A stretch of 9,375 nt of DNA from Rickettsiales bacterium (lineage in GTDB: Bacteria > Pseudomonadota > Alphaproteobacteria > Rickettsiales > UBA1997), in contig JAITBB010000001.1 of assembly GCA_031283795.1 (NCBI GenBank), forward strand, positions 1-9,375, given 5' to 3'. Of the stretch, positions 1 to 6,386 are shown piece after piece. The notes under the pieces are model-generated. The model was not told the DNA's origin, searched no databases, and saw only the letters and a program-made list of their open reading frames with translations. The first letter of the stretch is position 1. Every line of letters begins with the position of its first letter. The position numbers were made by a program, and so were the translations under genes.

Positions 1-1
1 T

Positions 2-427
2 GCAGAACTTATGGATTCCATAAAGGGGAAGAAGGAGTTTGATGTTAGCTATATTTTTGTCAAAGAGGAGAGAGACATGAATATTGTCATGAAGGAGCTC
101 GAAGAGCACACGTTTGCCGATGTGGCAGCAAGCTATTCCCAGGATCCGGGCAGTAAAAGTAGTGGTGGTCGGATCGGCTGGGTTCTAGAGAATTCTCTAA
201 CCAATGAATTTAGCAGTGTAATCAAGAAATTGCCCATCAACAAGCTATCTAAGCCGTTTAAAACAGAAACCGGCTGGTATGTCATGCTGAAAACGGGGGA
301 AAGAGATGCGGTTATTCCCGAATTCGAAAATGCAAAGGCCTCTGTGAGAAATGCAGCCATTAGGGACTTTCTGAAGAACTACAGCGTGACTAATACCGAA
401 AATCTGGGGATAAAGTTAGTTGAATAG
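2..427 (+). CDS. Parvulin-type peptidyl-prolyl cis-trans isomerase, C-terminal part (5' end outside window)
   Basis: The reading frame is open to the left edge, so the Met codon at 11 is probably internal and the true start lies upstream. The 141 visible residues contain a parvulin (rotamase) domain: a beta strand with sequence DVSYIFVK, a helix ending FADVAASYSQDPGS, the typical GGRIGW turn, then LSKPFKTETGWYVMLK. This order matches SurA, PpiC and PrsA-type foldases, which assist folding of exported and outer-membrane proteins in the periplasm. A short helical tail of about 35 residues follows the domain. The N-terminal chaperone part and any signal peptide are not visible, so SurA cannot be told from PpiC or a Rickettsia-type Plp protein. 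The ABC exporter gene starts 60 bases downstream on the same strand, so the two may be co-transcribed. The family call is firm; the exact orthologue is not. Confidence 0.88.
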   Translation, partial: AELMDSIKGKKEFDVSYIFVKEERDMNIVMKELEEHTFADVAASYSQDPGSKSSGGRIGWVLENSLTNEFSSVIKKLPINKLSKPFKTETGWYVMLKTGERDAVIPEFENAKASVRNAAIRDFLKNYSVTNTENLGIKLVE

Positions 428-466
428 ATCTCAGGAAGTATTTCCATTGGAATTATCAACCCAATC

Positions 467-482
467 TTCCCCCAGAGGGGAA
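467..482 (+). promoter_or_regulatory. Small hairpin overlapping the ribosome binding site of the ABC exporter gene
   Basis: TTCCCC (467-472) pairs perfectly with GGGGAA (477-482) around a 4-base CAGA loop. The 3' arm includes the purine-rich Shine-Dalgarno AGAGGGG (474-480) that serves the GTG start at 488, so folding would hide the site. This could tune translation, or be an accident of a pyrimidine run next to a purine-rich site. Confidence 0.4.
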
Positions 483-487
483 ACGGT

Positions 488-2311
488 GTGGCGATGAGGG
501 AGAACCCCTCCCAGGGTAGATCTGGTGCAGGTGTCGTAGCGAGAATCGTTAGAGAATATGTTTATCCCTACCTGCCGAGGCTGATTGTTGCTGCGATCCT
601 AATGCTTCTGGCTGCCGCTGGTGTTGCCTACAGGGCCTATCTGATAAAGCCGGCAGTGGACAGGATTTTCGTTAGGAAGGACCTGACAGCCCTCTATATG
701 ATACCGGTGAAATTGATACTGGTTGCCATAGTCTGTTGTCTAAGCTCCTACTTTGAAAATCTTATAGTGAGTGATACATCCAGTAGAATTCTAACGAACC
801 TTCAGATGGATATGTTCTCAAAACTTCTCCATAGAGATATAGATTTTTACCAGAAACAATCCCCTAGCAGAATAGGGGATTACCTGGTTGATGCCCATGG
901 CGTTAACAGAATCATAGACATAGTGCTGGGCAGCCTCCTCCTGCAGTTTTTCACCATAGTTGCCCTTATTGCGGTGATGACGTACCAGAATCCAATATTG
1001 TCACTGGTTTCTCTGGTAGCCTTTCCCCTTATAATTTTCCCATTGATCGGAGTGGGGAAGAAGACTAAGGAACTCGCAGACGCTGGTAGAGAAAGATTTT
1101 CCAATGTCGTTTCGTCCATGGCCGAATCCTTCAATAATATAAGAGTTATAAAATCAAACAGCAGAGAGGAGGACGAAATTGCCAGAACGGGCTCTATCCT
1201 TGAAAAGTATCGCAGAACCGCGATTTCACTGGCAAAGAAATCTCTTATGGTCTCGCCCACGATGGAGATGATAAGCGTGATAGCCTTTGCGCTTGTTATC
1301 CTCTATAGTGGAACTTCTATAATTGATGGTAAAATATCTGCCGGTGATTTCTTTACATTTGTGACCGCCATGTTTTCGGCCTATAAGCCGGCAAAATCAC
1401 TGACTAACCTAAACCTGGAATTCCAAAATGCTCTAGCCAGCGCAAAGAGATACTTTACAATTCTAGACCAGAGTAATATGGTGGTAGAATCACCCAGTCC
1501 CATTTTACTCGAAAACATAAGAGGAGACATAAAATTTAATGCTGTGAGATTCCGATATCCGAATAGTTCCCTTGTTCATGGAATCTACAGCGCCCCGGAC
1601 TGCAGCGATGACGAAATACCCGAGGACTATGCCATTGATAACCTGGATATAGCTATGAGCGCCGGGAAGTCCTATGCTCTGGTGGGGCCCTCGGGCAGTG
1701 GAAAAAGCACAATATTCAATCTACTGCTGAGATTCTATGACGTGACCAGTGGGAGCATAGATATAGATGGCGTTAACATAATGGACCTGGGTTTTAGGAA
1801 TCTGAGGAATAGCATATCCATGGTGAGCCAGGACGTAAGGCTGTTCGACATCAGTATTTTGGAGAACATAAGATATACAAAGAAAGATGCCACTCTGGAG
1901 GAAGTTGTGAACGTTGCCAGAATGGCTAACGTTGATGAGTTCGCAGGGAGTATGCCAAACGGTTACAACACCGTTGTGGGCCATGATGGAACACTGCTCT
2001 CGGGGGGACAGAAGCAGAGAATATCCATAGCGAGGGCTCTGCTAAAAAATACACCCATTCTTCTATTGGACGAGGCAACCAGTGCTCTGGACCCTATTTC
2101 CGAGAATCTTATTCAGAAATCTCTGAAGATTCTAATGAGTGGGAAGACAACCGTAATAATAGCACATAGATTGGCAACCATTATGAACTGCGACCACATA
2201 TTTGTCCTCGAAAAGGGGAAACTTGTGGAGGAGGGCAATCATGATGGGCTCATAGCCATGGATGGAGTCTACAAAAGCTTCTGTGACAAGCAATTCTACT
2301 CGAAAAAATAG
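488..2311 (+). CDS. msbA: MsbA-like ABC exporter half-transporter (lipid A/lipid flippase type)
   Basis: This 607-residue protein fuses an exporter-type membrane domain to an ATPase domain, as in MsbA and other homodimeric type IV exporters of the inner membrane. Hydrophobic segments lie near residues 30-52, 71-94, 145-165, 169-189, 258-279 and 285-300. The ATPase part has an A-loop Tyr357, Walker A GPSGSGKST (400-408), Q-loop Gln448, signature LSGGQ (504-508), Walker B with Asp528 and Glu529, D-loop SALD (532-535) and H-loop His560. All catalytic residues are present, so it should be active. Length is close to the usual 580-600; about 20 extra residues (362-381) sit between the A-loop and the next strand. 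GTG at 488 is preferred because AGAGGGG ends 7 bases upstream; ATG at 494 is an alternative. The parvulin gene upstream and the mreB-mreC genes downstream fit an envelope role. Lipid A as substrate is inferred from similarity; another exporter of the family is possible. Confidence 0.85.
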   Translation: MAMRENPSQGRSGAGVVARIVREYVYPYLPRLIVAAILMLLAAAGVAYRAYLIKPAVDRIFVRKDLTALYMIPVKLILVAIVCCLSSYFENLIVSDTSSRILTNLQMDMFSKLLHRDIDFYQKQSPSRIGDYLVDAHGVNRIIDIVLGSLLLQFFTIVALIAVMTYQNPILSLVSLVAFPLIIFPLIGVGKKTKELADAGRERFSNVVSSMAESFNNIRVIKSNSREEDEIARTGSILEKYRRTAISLAKKSLMVSPTMEMISVIAFALVILYSGTSIIDGKISAGDFFTFVTAMFSAYKPAKSLTNLNLEFQNALASAKRYFTILDQSNMVVESPSPILLENIRGDIKFNAVRFRYPNSSLVHGIYSAPDCSDDEIPEDYAIDNLDIAMSAGKSYALVGPSGSGKSTIFNLLLRFYDVTSGSIDIDGVNIMDLGFRNLRNSISMVSQDVRLFDISILENIRYTKKDATLEEVVNVARMANVDEFAGSMPNGYNTVVGHDGTLLSGGQKQRISIARALLKNTPILLLDEATSALDPISENLIQKSLKILMSGKTTVIIAHRLATIMNCDHIFVLEKGKLVEEGNHDGLIAMDGVYKSFCDKQFYSKK

Positions 2312-2393
2312 TGGTTCGTCTGTAGATCTAGCATTGTCCATTTAATATGTGGAGAGCATAAAAAACCTCTAAAACGCATACAGTATTGCAAAA

Positions 2394-2399
2394 TATAAT
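2394..2399 (+). promoter_or_regulatory. Possible -10 box upstream of mreB
   Basis: A perfect TATAAT hexamer lies in the 136-base gap before mreB, 49 bases upstream of its GTG start. No convincing -35 hexamer is seen 15-19 bases upstream, so this is a weak call. The gap is AT-rich and has no strong intrinsic terminator for the preceding ABC gene. Confidence 0.35.
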
Positions 2400-2447
2400 T
2401 TTTACTATATCCAACAGGTATATATTACCAACGGTGGGAGAGCTTCG

Positions 2448-3479
2448 GTGTTTTCGTTCACAGCAAAAGATATAGCCATAGATCTGGGCACAGCCAACAT
2501 TTTGGTTTACCTGAAGGGAAGTGGAGTCGTTCTAAATGAGCCCTCTGTCGTGGCTCTGATAAACAACAATGGCAAAAAGGTTCCCTACGCCTTCGGTAAG
2601 GAAGCCAAAATGATGCTAGGAAAAACTCCAGCCCTCATAGAGACCATAAGACCAATGAAGGATGGGGTCATAGCCGATTTTGAGGTGGCTGGGGAAATGA
2701 TCAAGTATTTCATCCAAAATATTAATAGAAATAGGTCTTGGTTTGGTCCTATGATTATAATATGTGTGCCATCGGGTTCCACACCTGTGGAGAGAAAGGC
2801 CATTCAGGAGGCTGCAGAGAGTTCCGGAGCCAGAGAAGTCTATCTGATAGAGGAACCTATGGCTGCAGCCATAGGAGCCAACTTACCGGTTTTAGATCCG
2901 ATTGGATCGATAATAGTCGACATAGGTGGGGGTACCGCGGAGATAGGGATATTATCCCTGGGCGGCATAGTCTACGGACGGTCACTAAGAATTGGCGGTG
3001 ATAGAATGGATGAGTCCATAATAAATTATGTTAGAAAGCAGCATAATTTGCTCATAGGCGAGACGACGGCAGAAAAAATAAAGATGACCATAGGCGCTGC
3101 GCGCCCTCCGGTTGATGGTTCTGACGGCGAAGCTATGAAGGTTCGCGGAAGAGATCTTAGTAATGGAGTTCCCAGAGAGATCACTCTCTATGAGAAACAG
3201 ACAGCCGAGGGATTGGCAGAGCCAATTAACCAGATAATCGATGCCATCAGAACAGCCCTGGAATCCGCCCCTCCAGAGCTGTCGGCTGACATAGTGGAGA
3301 GGGGTATAACACTGAGTGGCGGCGGTTCGTTGATTAAGAATCTCGATATGGCGGTGAGTGAAGCCACAAACCTGACGACAGTGGTGGTTGAGAATCCACT
3401 CCTATGTGTCATAAATGGGATAGGAAAGGTCATAAACGATTTTAAAAATTTAAAGGGAGTGCTGTTTAAGCAGAGTTAA
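2448..3479 (+). CDS. mreB: Rod shape-determining protein MreB (bacterial actin)
   Basis: MreB forms membrane-bound ATP-dependent filaments that guide the lateral cell-wall synthesis machinery. The 343-residue protein has the full actin-fold signature: phosphate-1 motif DLGTANILVY from Asp12, the region MKDGVIADFEVAGEMIKYF, a catalytic-loop EEPMAAAIG beginning at Glu135, phosphate-2 motif DIGGGTAEIG from Asp158, and the adenosine motif GITLSGGGS at 286-294. The first seven residues (MFSFTAK) are short and partly hydrophobic, consistent with the membrane anchor of Gram-negative MreB. Length is normal for the family (about 335-350). GTG at 2448 is supported by GGGAG (2436-2440) seven bases upstream. 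mreC begins one base after the stop, the conserved order of the shape operon. No residue loss is seen, so the gene looks functional, which implies that the organism still makes peptidoglycan or keeps a related scaffold. Confidence 0.97.
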   Translation: MFSFTAKDIAIDLGTANILVYLKGSGVVLNEPSVVALINNNGKKVPYAFGKEAKMMLGKTPALIETIRPMKDGVIADFEVAGEMIKYFIQNINRNRSWFGPMIIICVPSGSTPVERKAIQEAAESSGAREVYLIEEPMAAAIGANLPVLDPIGSIIVDIGGGTAEIGILSLGGIVYGRSLRIGGDRMDESIINYVRKQHNLLIGETTAEKIKMTIGAARPPVDGSDGEAMKVRGRDLSNGVPREITLYEKQTAEGLAEPINQIIDAIRTALESAPPELSADIVERGITLSGGGSLIKNLDMAVSEATNLTTVVVENPLLCVINGIGKVINDFKNLKGVLFKQS

Positions 3480-3480
3480 A

Positions 3481-4353
3481 ATGGTGAAACCACCAGTCTA
3501 TAGAAAAAAAACCGGACCAATTGGCTTCTACTGGTCTGTGGGCTATCGCATACAGATGGCGGTAAGTAGGTTGTCCTTCAGTTTTCTGTTCATTTTGAGT
3601 ATTTCTCTGCTGGTATACTGTAGAACCAACAGGGATATGGAAAATGGGATAAGGACTCTGGTGTCCAAACATCTGAGGCCATTCGTATATCTGACCCGAG
3701 GTGTCTCTGCAATTCTGGCGGAGGGTGGGGAAAAATTTGTCTCCTTATGGTATCTGGATAGAAGAAATGCCGAACTCGCCAGAGAAAATTCTAACCTTAG
3801 ACTGAAGCTATTCGAGTTTGACAGAATAAGGAACGAAAATAACAGTCTTCGAGAGGTACTGAATTTTGTTTCCCGGAACAGAATAGATAGATATATGGTA
3901 AAAAAGATTGATTTGGTAAGTACTCGTGGAGTAACACATTGCGCTCGAATTCTTCTGAGTGGCGAAGAGGCGAATAACATAGCGGAGCACGACCTTGTTC
4001 TGGATAGACAGGGTAGTCTTGTCGGTCGTGTAGTGAATATACATGGGGAAGCAGCGGAGATTATGCTGGTATCTGACTATAGGTCGAAAATACCGGCAAA
4101 TCTGGAGACCAGCGGACTCAAAGTGATCCTGAGTGGTAACGGCACAAACCTGCTGGACATAGGATACTTTTTCAACAATGGGAGCGATGCTCTACTGGAT
4201 GAAAATGTTTATACCTCGAATGACGGAGACATTCTCCAGGATGGAATCATAGTTGGCAAGATTGTGAGAACTGGTAAAAAACTCAGCGTGAAACTTGACT
4301 CTAGCATTGGTCTTCTGGACTTTGTTGTTATTGTCCAGAGAAATCCCCGATGA
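3481..4353 (+). CDS. mreC: Rod shape-determining protein MreC
   Basis: MreC is a bitopic inner-membrane protein that links MreB filaments to periplasmic penicillin-binding proteins. The 290-residue product shows the expected layout: a short basic cytoplasmic N-terminus, one membrane helix at about residues 31-48, a coiled coil at about 92-129 rich in Glu, Asn and Leu, then a beta-rich periplasmic domain to the end. Family hallmarks include DRQGSLVGRVV, a TSNDGDILQDGIIVGKIV stretch and the final LDFVVIVQ strand. Length is within the usual 260-370. The ATG follows the mreB stop by one base with only a weak purine-rich site (GCAGAG) before it, so translation is probably coupled to mreB. In most rod-shaped Gram-negatives mreD, pbp2 and rodA follow; here the plus strand carries no gene after mreC for about 2 kb. 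Identification is strong although MreC is normally poorly conserved. Confidence 0.93.
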   Translation: MVKPPVYRKKTGPIGFYWSVGYRIQMAVSRLSFSFLFILSISLLVYCRTNRDMENGIRTLVSKHLRPFVYLTRGVSAILAEGGEKFVSLWYLDRRNAELARENSNLRLKLFEFDRIRNENNSLREVLNFVSRNRIDRYMVKKIDLVSTRGVTHCARILLSGEEANNIAEHDLVLDRQGSLVGRVVNIHGEAAEIMLVSDYRSKIPANLETSGLKVILSGNGTNLLDIGYFFNNGSDALLDENVYTSNDGDILQDGIIVGKIVRTGKKLSVKLDSSIGLLDFVVIVQRNPR

Positions 4354-4385
4354 CCCCGGATCAAATTCCTCGAAAATCCCTACCT

Positions 4386-4442
4386 AGCCAGAGGGTCTCT
4401 CGCCGGCTGCCCCGGGGGAGTTGTAGACGACGAGGAACAACT
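4386..4442 (+). other. Two weak stem-loops downstream of mreC, possible transcript end
   Basis: The 157-base gap after mreC (4354-4510) has no gene. It contains a compound stem (AGCC 4386-4389 with GGCT 4405-4408, enclosing AGAG/CTCT) and a second stem AGTTGT (4419-4424) with ACAACT (4437-4442). Neither is followed by a T-run, so neither is a canonical intrinsic terminator. They may mark the 3' end of the mreBC transcript, where it would converge with the minus-strand gene ending at 4511. Confidence 0.25.
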
Positions 4443-4510
4443 AGTCTAAATAATCTTACAGACAGGCCCCGAGAAACTGGCCAGATATCTTCCAATGACT
4501 ATGCGCTTCT

Positions 4511-4849
4511 CTAATTCTGTAGAATAATTTGGCGCGATTGGCTCCGTGTACCCCAGAGACGCTGGTTCTGATACCCCTGTCTTATCAGAAAGCTAGTTTC
4601 CTTCATGGAATTTGCTCTAGACCAGACATAGTCCGGGTCCAGATTGGCAAAATTGCATACCGTTAGAAAATCTCTGTTGTTTAGATTAAACCACAGTATA
4701 GCCTTCACCCTGTGAGTGTTAGCTATTTTCTTTCTCGAGTTGTTCTTTAGATCGATAAAAGCCTGAAGAACGACGGCTTTCCATAGGGATTGCTCGCGGT
4801 TCACGTTGCTGTTATGTAGAAATTCCAGAATATTTCCATCCATAGGCAA
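4511..4849 (-). CDS. Small conserved hypothetical protein (alphaproteobacterial W/QA/DF-VC-LDP type)
   Basis: A 112-residue soluble protein with no signal peptide or membrane helix. Its core reads W23-KAVVLQAFIDL, then WF (53-54), then DF at 60-61 with V64, C65 and LDP at 70-72. I recall this spacing (Trp, Gln-Ala, Asp, then Trp-Phe, Asp-Phe, Val-Cys and Leu-Asp-Pro) from small uncharacterised proteins common in alphaproteobacterial chromosomes and prophages; no function is known to me. The start is either TTG at 4849 or ATG at 4843. Neither has a clear Shine-Dalgarno site, and a stop lies four codons upstream of the TTG. A perfect 10-bp inverted repeat lies immediately upstream (4860-4897) and might be an operator or leader hairpin. 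The recognisable motif order argues for a real gene; the family assignment is from memory and needs a profile search. Confidence 0.6.
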   Translation of the reverse strand: MPMDGNILEFLHNSNVNREQSLWKAVVLQAFIDLKNNSRKKIANTHRVKAILWFNLNNRDFLTVCNFANLDPDYVWSRANSMKETSFLIRQGYQNQRLWGTRSQSRQIILQN

Positions 4850-4859
4850 TGGGAAATGC

Positions 4860-4897
4860 TATAAAGACAACACGGATGACGCGGCGCTGTCTTTATA
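4860..4897. repeat. Perfect 10-bp inverted repeat
   Basis: TATAAAGACA (4860-4869) is exactly complementary to TGTCTTTATA (4888-4897) across an 18-base GC-rich spacer. On the minus strand it lies 10 bases before the TTG start of the 4511-4849 gene. There is no T-run on either strand after the stem, so it does not look like an intrinsic terminator. An operator or a leader hairpin fits better. The segment 4850-5006 has no gene. Confidence 0.55.
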
Positions 4898-5006
4898 AAA
4901 ATGTTAACCGTAGTGGATACTCTGGTTGGCTGCTTGGTTTCGGGAAGTACAAAACTTTACATATTAACAACATTTATAACGCGGATAGACGTAATATATG
5001 TAAGAT

Positions 5007-5264
5007 TTACATCGAGAGGTTGTAATAATATTGATAATACAATTCTCTCCAGCTGTAAACCGTAGGGTAGTAAAAACAAATATTTTGCTGGTCTAAATAT
5101 TCTTGTACATCAACCAAAACATTCTGTTCTTCGAATACATAAGAATAATGATTAATATCTTTATTCTTCAACTCATGGTAGATTCCTATGGTAAAATCAA
5201 CAGGCCCTCCTAGTCTCTCCAATTTCCCTAGACCTGGTGCACGCCGATTGGTTGGAAGATTCAA
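5007..5264 (-). CDS. Doubtful ORF, 85 codons, possibly a gene remnant
   Basis: The open frame runs from a stop at 5280-5282 to a stop near 5007. I recognise no family. The N-terminal half (with LGGPVDFTIGIYHELK) looks protein-like, while the C-terminal half is AT-rich and heavy in tyrosine. The only ordinary start is TTG at 5264; the AGGA at 5279-5282 lies 14 bases upstream, too far to serve it, and would fit only a rare ATT start at 5273. The poor start and composition suggest a chance ORF or the degraded tail of a former gene. Neighbouring minus-strand ORFs end at 5341 and begin at 4849, so no operon is evident. Confidence 0.22.
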   Translation of the reverse strand: MNLPTNRRAPGLGKLERLGGPVDFTIGIYHELKNKDINHYSYVFEEQNVLVDVQEYLDQQNICFYYPTVYSWRELYYQYYYNLSM

Positions 5265-5340
5265 TACTACAATCGATTCCTAGGTAGTCTAAAGTCCAAG
5301 ACAAATAATTCCCTATAGGCTAGGTCCGAACTATCTACCC

Positions 5341-5790
5341 CTATTCCAAATTTTTCAAGAATTCCCCCTTAAATTCCTTCTCAAACTCCTCCTGGCTAAG
5401 GCTCTCAACGAGCTTACAATTTTTCCAGCGGCCTCTGAAAATGGTCCCATCTCTAGAAGAAAATATTCCCAGTCCATGAACGAACACCATAAAGAACGAT
5501 CCGTCCTCATCTCTGAACCTAAAACGGGCCGTTACCACGGCGCCTCTATAGCAACCATCATATTCTTCGTACGACCATTCCGAGCCTTCCTCTAGTATAC
5601 TCACTGAGGGCTCATCTTTGATTTCGATTTCTCTTCCTAGAAGTTCCCCCGTTTTCTTTGCTTTCTCCAGATCCTCCAGAGTTATTTTTTGGACCTGCCC
5701 TACACAACTACCAGTCTGGTACCTGCCGGTCACGACAAAGGACAAAATCAAAATCAGCATCGTCAGATTTAAATGTTTACAGTTTTTCAC
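5341..5790 (-). CDS. Putative exported protein of unknown function
   Basis: A 149-residue protein with a clear signal peptide: a basic start (MKNCKHLN), a hydrophobic core at about 10-22 (TMLILILSFVVTG), then a polar region with TGSC at 26-29. The Cys29 context is not a good lipobox, so periplasmic secretion is more likely than lipidation, though a divergent lipoprotein cannot be excluded. The mature part is strongly acidic near 36-75, then has a beta-like segment with AVVTARFRFRDEDGSFFMVF and GIFSSRDGTIFRGRW, and ends in a charged amphipathic helix. I recognise no family. GTG at 5790 is chosen because AGGA lies six bases upstream and it places the signal peptide correctly. The gene is divergent from the radical-SAM operon across a long non-coding gap. 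Its signal peptide, start site and balanced composition make it likely to be real. Confidence 0.62.
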   Translation of the reverse strand: MKNCKHLNLTMLILILSFVVTGRYQTGSCVGQVQKITLEDLEKAKKTGELLGREIEIKDEPSVSILEEGSEWSYEEYDGCYRGAVVTARFRFRDEDGSFFMVFVHGLGIFSSRDGTIFRGRWKNCKLVESLSQEEFEKEFKGEFLKNLE

Positions 5791-5822
5791 ACATTTTCCT
5801 AATTTAAAATTAATAAAGGTCG

Positions 5823-5857
5823 CATCCCCCGAGAGGGATGTTCCTAGGCTAGGGAAC
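5823..5857. repeat. Two back-to-back hairpins near the exported-protein gene
   Basis: CATCCC (5823-5828) pairs with GGGATG (5835-5840), with a GAGA element in the loop. It is followed at once by GTTCCTA (5840-5846) pairing with TAGGGAAC (5850-5857), with one bulged G. On the minus strand they lie 33-67 bases upstream of the GTG at 5790, in the likely leader or promoter of that gene. Confidence 0.4.
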
Positions 5858-5911
5858 AGAAAAAATATTTCAAGGGACCCTCAGAGAAACCATCAGAGGA
5901 TTATTTGCCAT

Positions 5912-5946
5912 GACGGTTTGCCGTCTAATCTAGTTGAGCCGACGGC
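5912..5946. repeat. Mutually exclusive stem-loops sharing CCGTC
   Basis: CCGTC (5921-5925) can pair with GACGG (5912-5916) around the tetraloop TTTG. Alternatively GCCGTC (5920-5925) pairs with GACGGC (5941-5946) around 15 bases. The two pairings cannot coexist, as in an attenuator-like switch, but no downstream T-run or gene start makes such a role evident. Confidence 0.35.
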
Positions 5947-5999
5947 ACTGGTAGAATAAATCATCCTGGTCACAGATCAGGAATAATTGGCTAATTGCA

Positions 6000-6021
6000 C
6001 CAATTCCCCCGGGGAATTTGG
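6000..6021. repeat. Strong GC-centred palindrome
   Basis: AATTCCCC (6002-6009) and GGGGAATT (6011-6018) are perfect arms around a single C. Allowing one bulged T, the pairing extends outward to CC (6000-6001) and GG (6020-6021). Near-perfect dyad symmetry with almost no spacer suits a protein-binding operator better than an RNA hairpin. The overlapping pair AATTGG/CCAATT (5985-5990 with 6000-6005) would compete with it. Confidence 0.5.
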
Positions 6022-6063
6022 AAATAGGCCCATCTAAAACTCCACTAGCCAACCCTCTGGAGG

Positions 6064-6094
6064 GGTGAAAGCACCTGTTAACCCTAGTTTCACC
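6064..6094. repeat. 7-bp inverted repeat
   Basis: GGTGAAA (6064-6070) is exactly complementary to TTTCACC (6088-6094) with a 17-base spacer. No T-run follows. The function is unknown. Confidence 0.35.
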
Positions 6095-6239
6095 ATCATC
6101 AGATAAAATTTTCGCCGGCGTGATATTCTCTGTGACCCCAGGACTCCATGGCTTTTCTAATAGTAAATTTGCCGAACACATGAATCCTATGTGACACAAA
6201 TCCAAGTGCCAGATCAACAGGCTGAACAGTGTGGAGAAA

Positions 6240-6342
6240 AAGCCCTAGAGAGAGATCCCATCTAGACGATTTAGTTTGTTGATATATGTTGGCCGAGTAT
6301 CCAGGAAAGTATAATAAAAACCATAGGTCCTGTCTAGGGCTT
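6240..6342. repeat. 10-bp inverted repeat bracketing a possible promoter
   Basis: AAGCCCTAGA (6240-6249) is exactly complementary to TCTAGGGCTT (6333-6342), 83 bases apart. The TATAAT at 6310-6315 lies between the arms. Paired operators for a looping repressor are one reading; a long-range RNA stem or chance is another. Confidence 0.35.
6289..6315 (+). promoter_or_regulatory. Candidate promoter for the radical-SAM/phosphoketolase-like operon
   Basis: A perfect TATAAT (6310-6315) is preceded by TTGGCC (6289-6294), four of six matches to the -35 consensus, but with a short 15-base spacer. Transcription would start near 6322, giving about 65 bases of leader before the 30-codon ORF. Confidence 0.4.
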
Positions 6343-6386
6343 GTGTTTGTAGTTTTAATAGTATACCCTAAAAGGAGAAGGTACAG

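Larger units (their letters stand above)
5791..6386. other. Gene-free gap rich in inverted repeats
   Basis: No convincing protein gene, tRNA or recognisable housekeeping RNA is seen between the leftward exported-protein gene and the rightward small ORF. Both minus-strand frames here lack family resemblance and good starts. The stretch carries at least six local inverted repeats: 5823-5840, 5840-5857, 5912-5925 (alternative partner at 5941-5946), 5985-6005, 6000-6021 and 6064-6094. A longer-range repeat pairs 6240-6249 with 6333-6342. It may hold regulatory regions of the two divergent genes, an unrecognised structured RNA, or decayed sequence. Confidence 0.45.

Noticed and set aside
2738..3001. 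Plus-strand 87-codon ORF inside mreB
   Set aside because: It lies in another frame of a strongly conserved gene and shows no independent signal.
3543..4044. Minus-strand ORFs opposite mreC (145 and 78 codons)
   Set aside because: They are antisense shadows of mreC with no family features.
4956..5004. 8-bp inverted repeat TTACATAT/ATATGTAA
   Set aside because: It is AT-rich with a wide spacer in AT-rich DNA, so it is likely to occur by chance.
5821..6100. RNase P RNA, tmRNA or tRNA in the gene-free gap
   Set aside because: None of the conserved blocks (GGAAAGTCCGG, the tmRNA ends, a T-loop GGTTCRANNCC) could be found on either strand.
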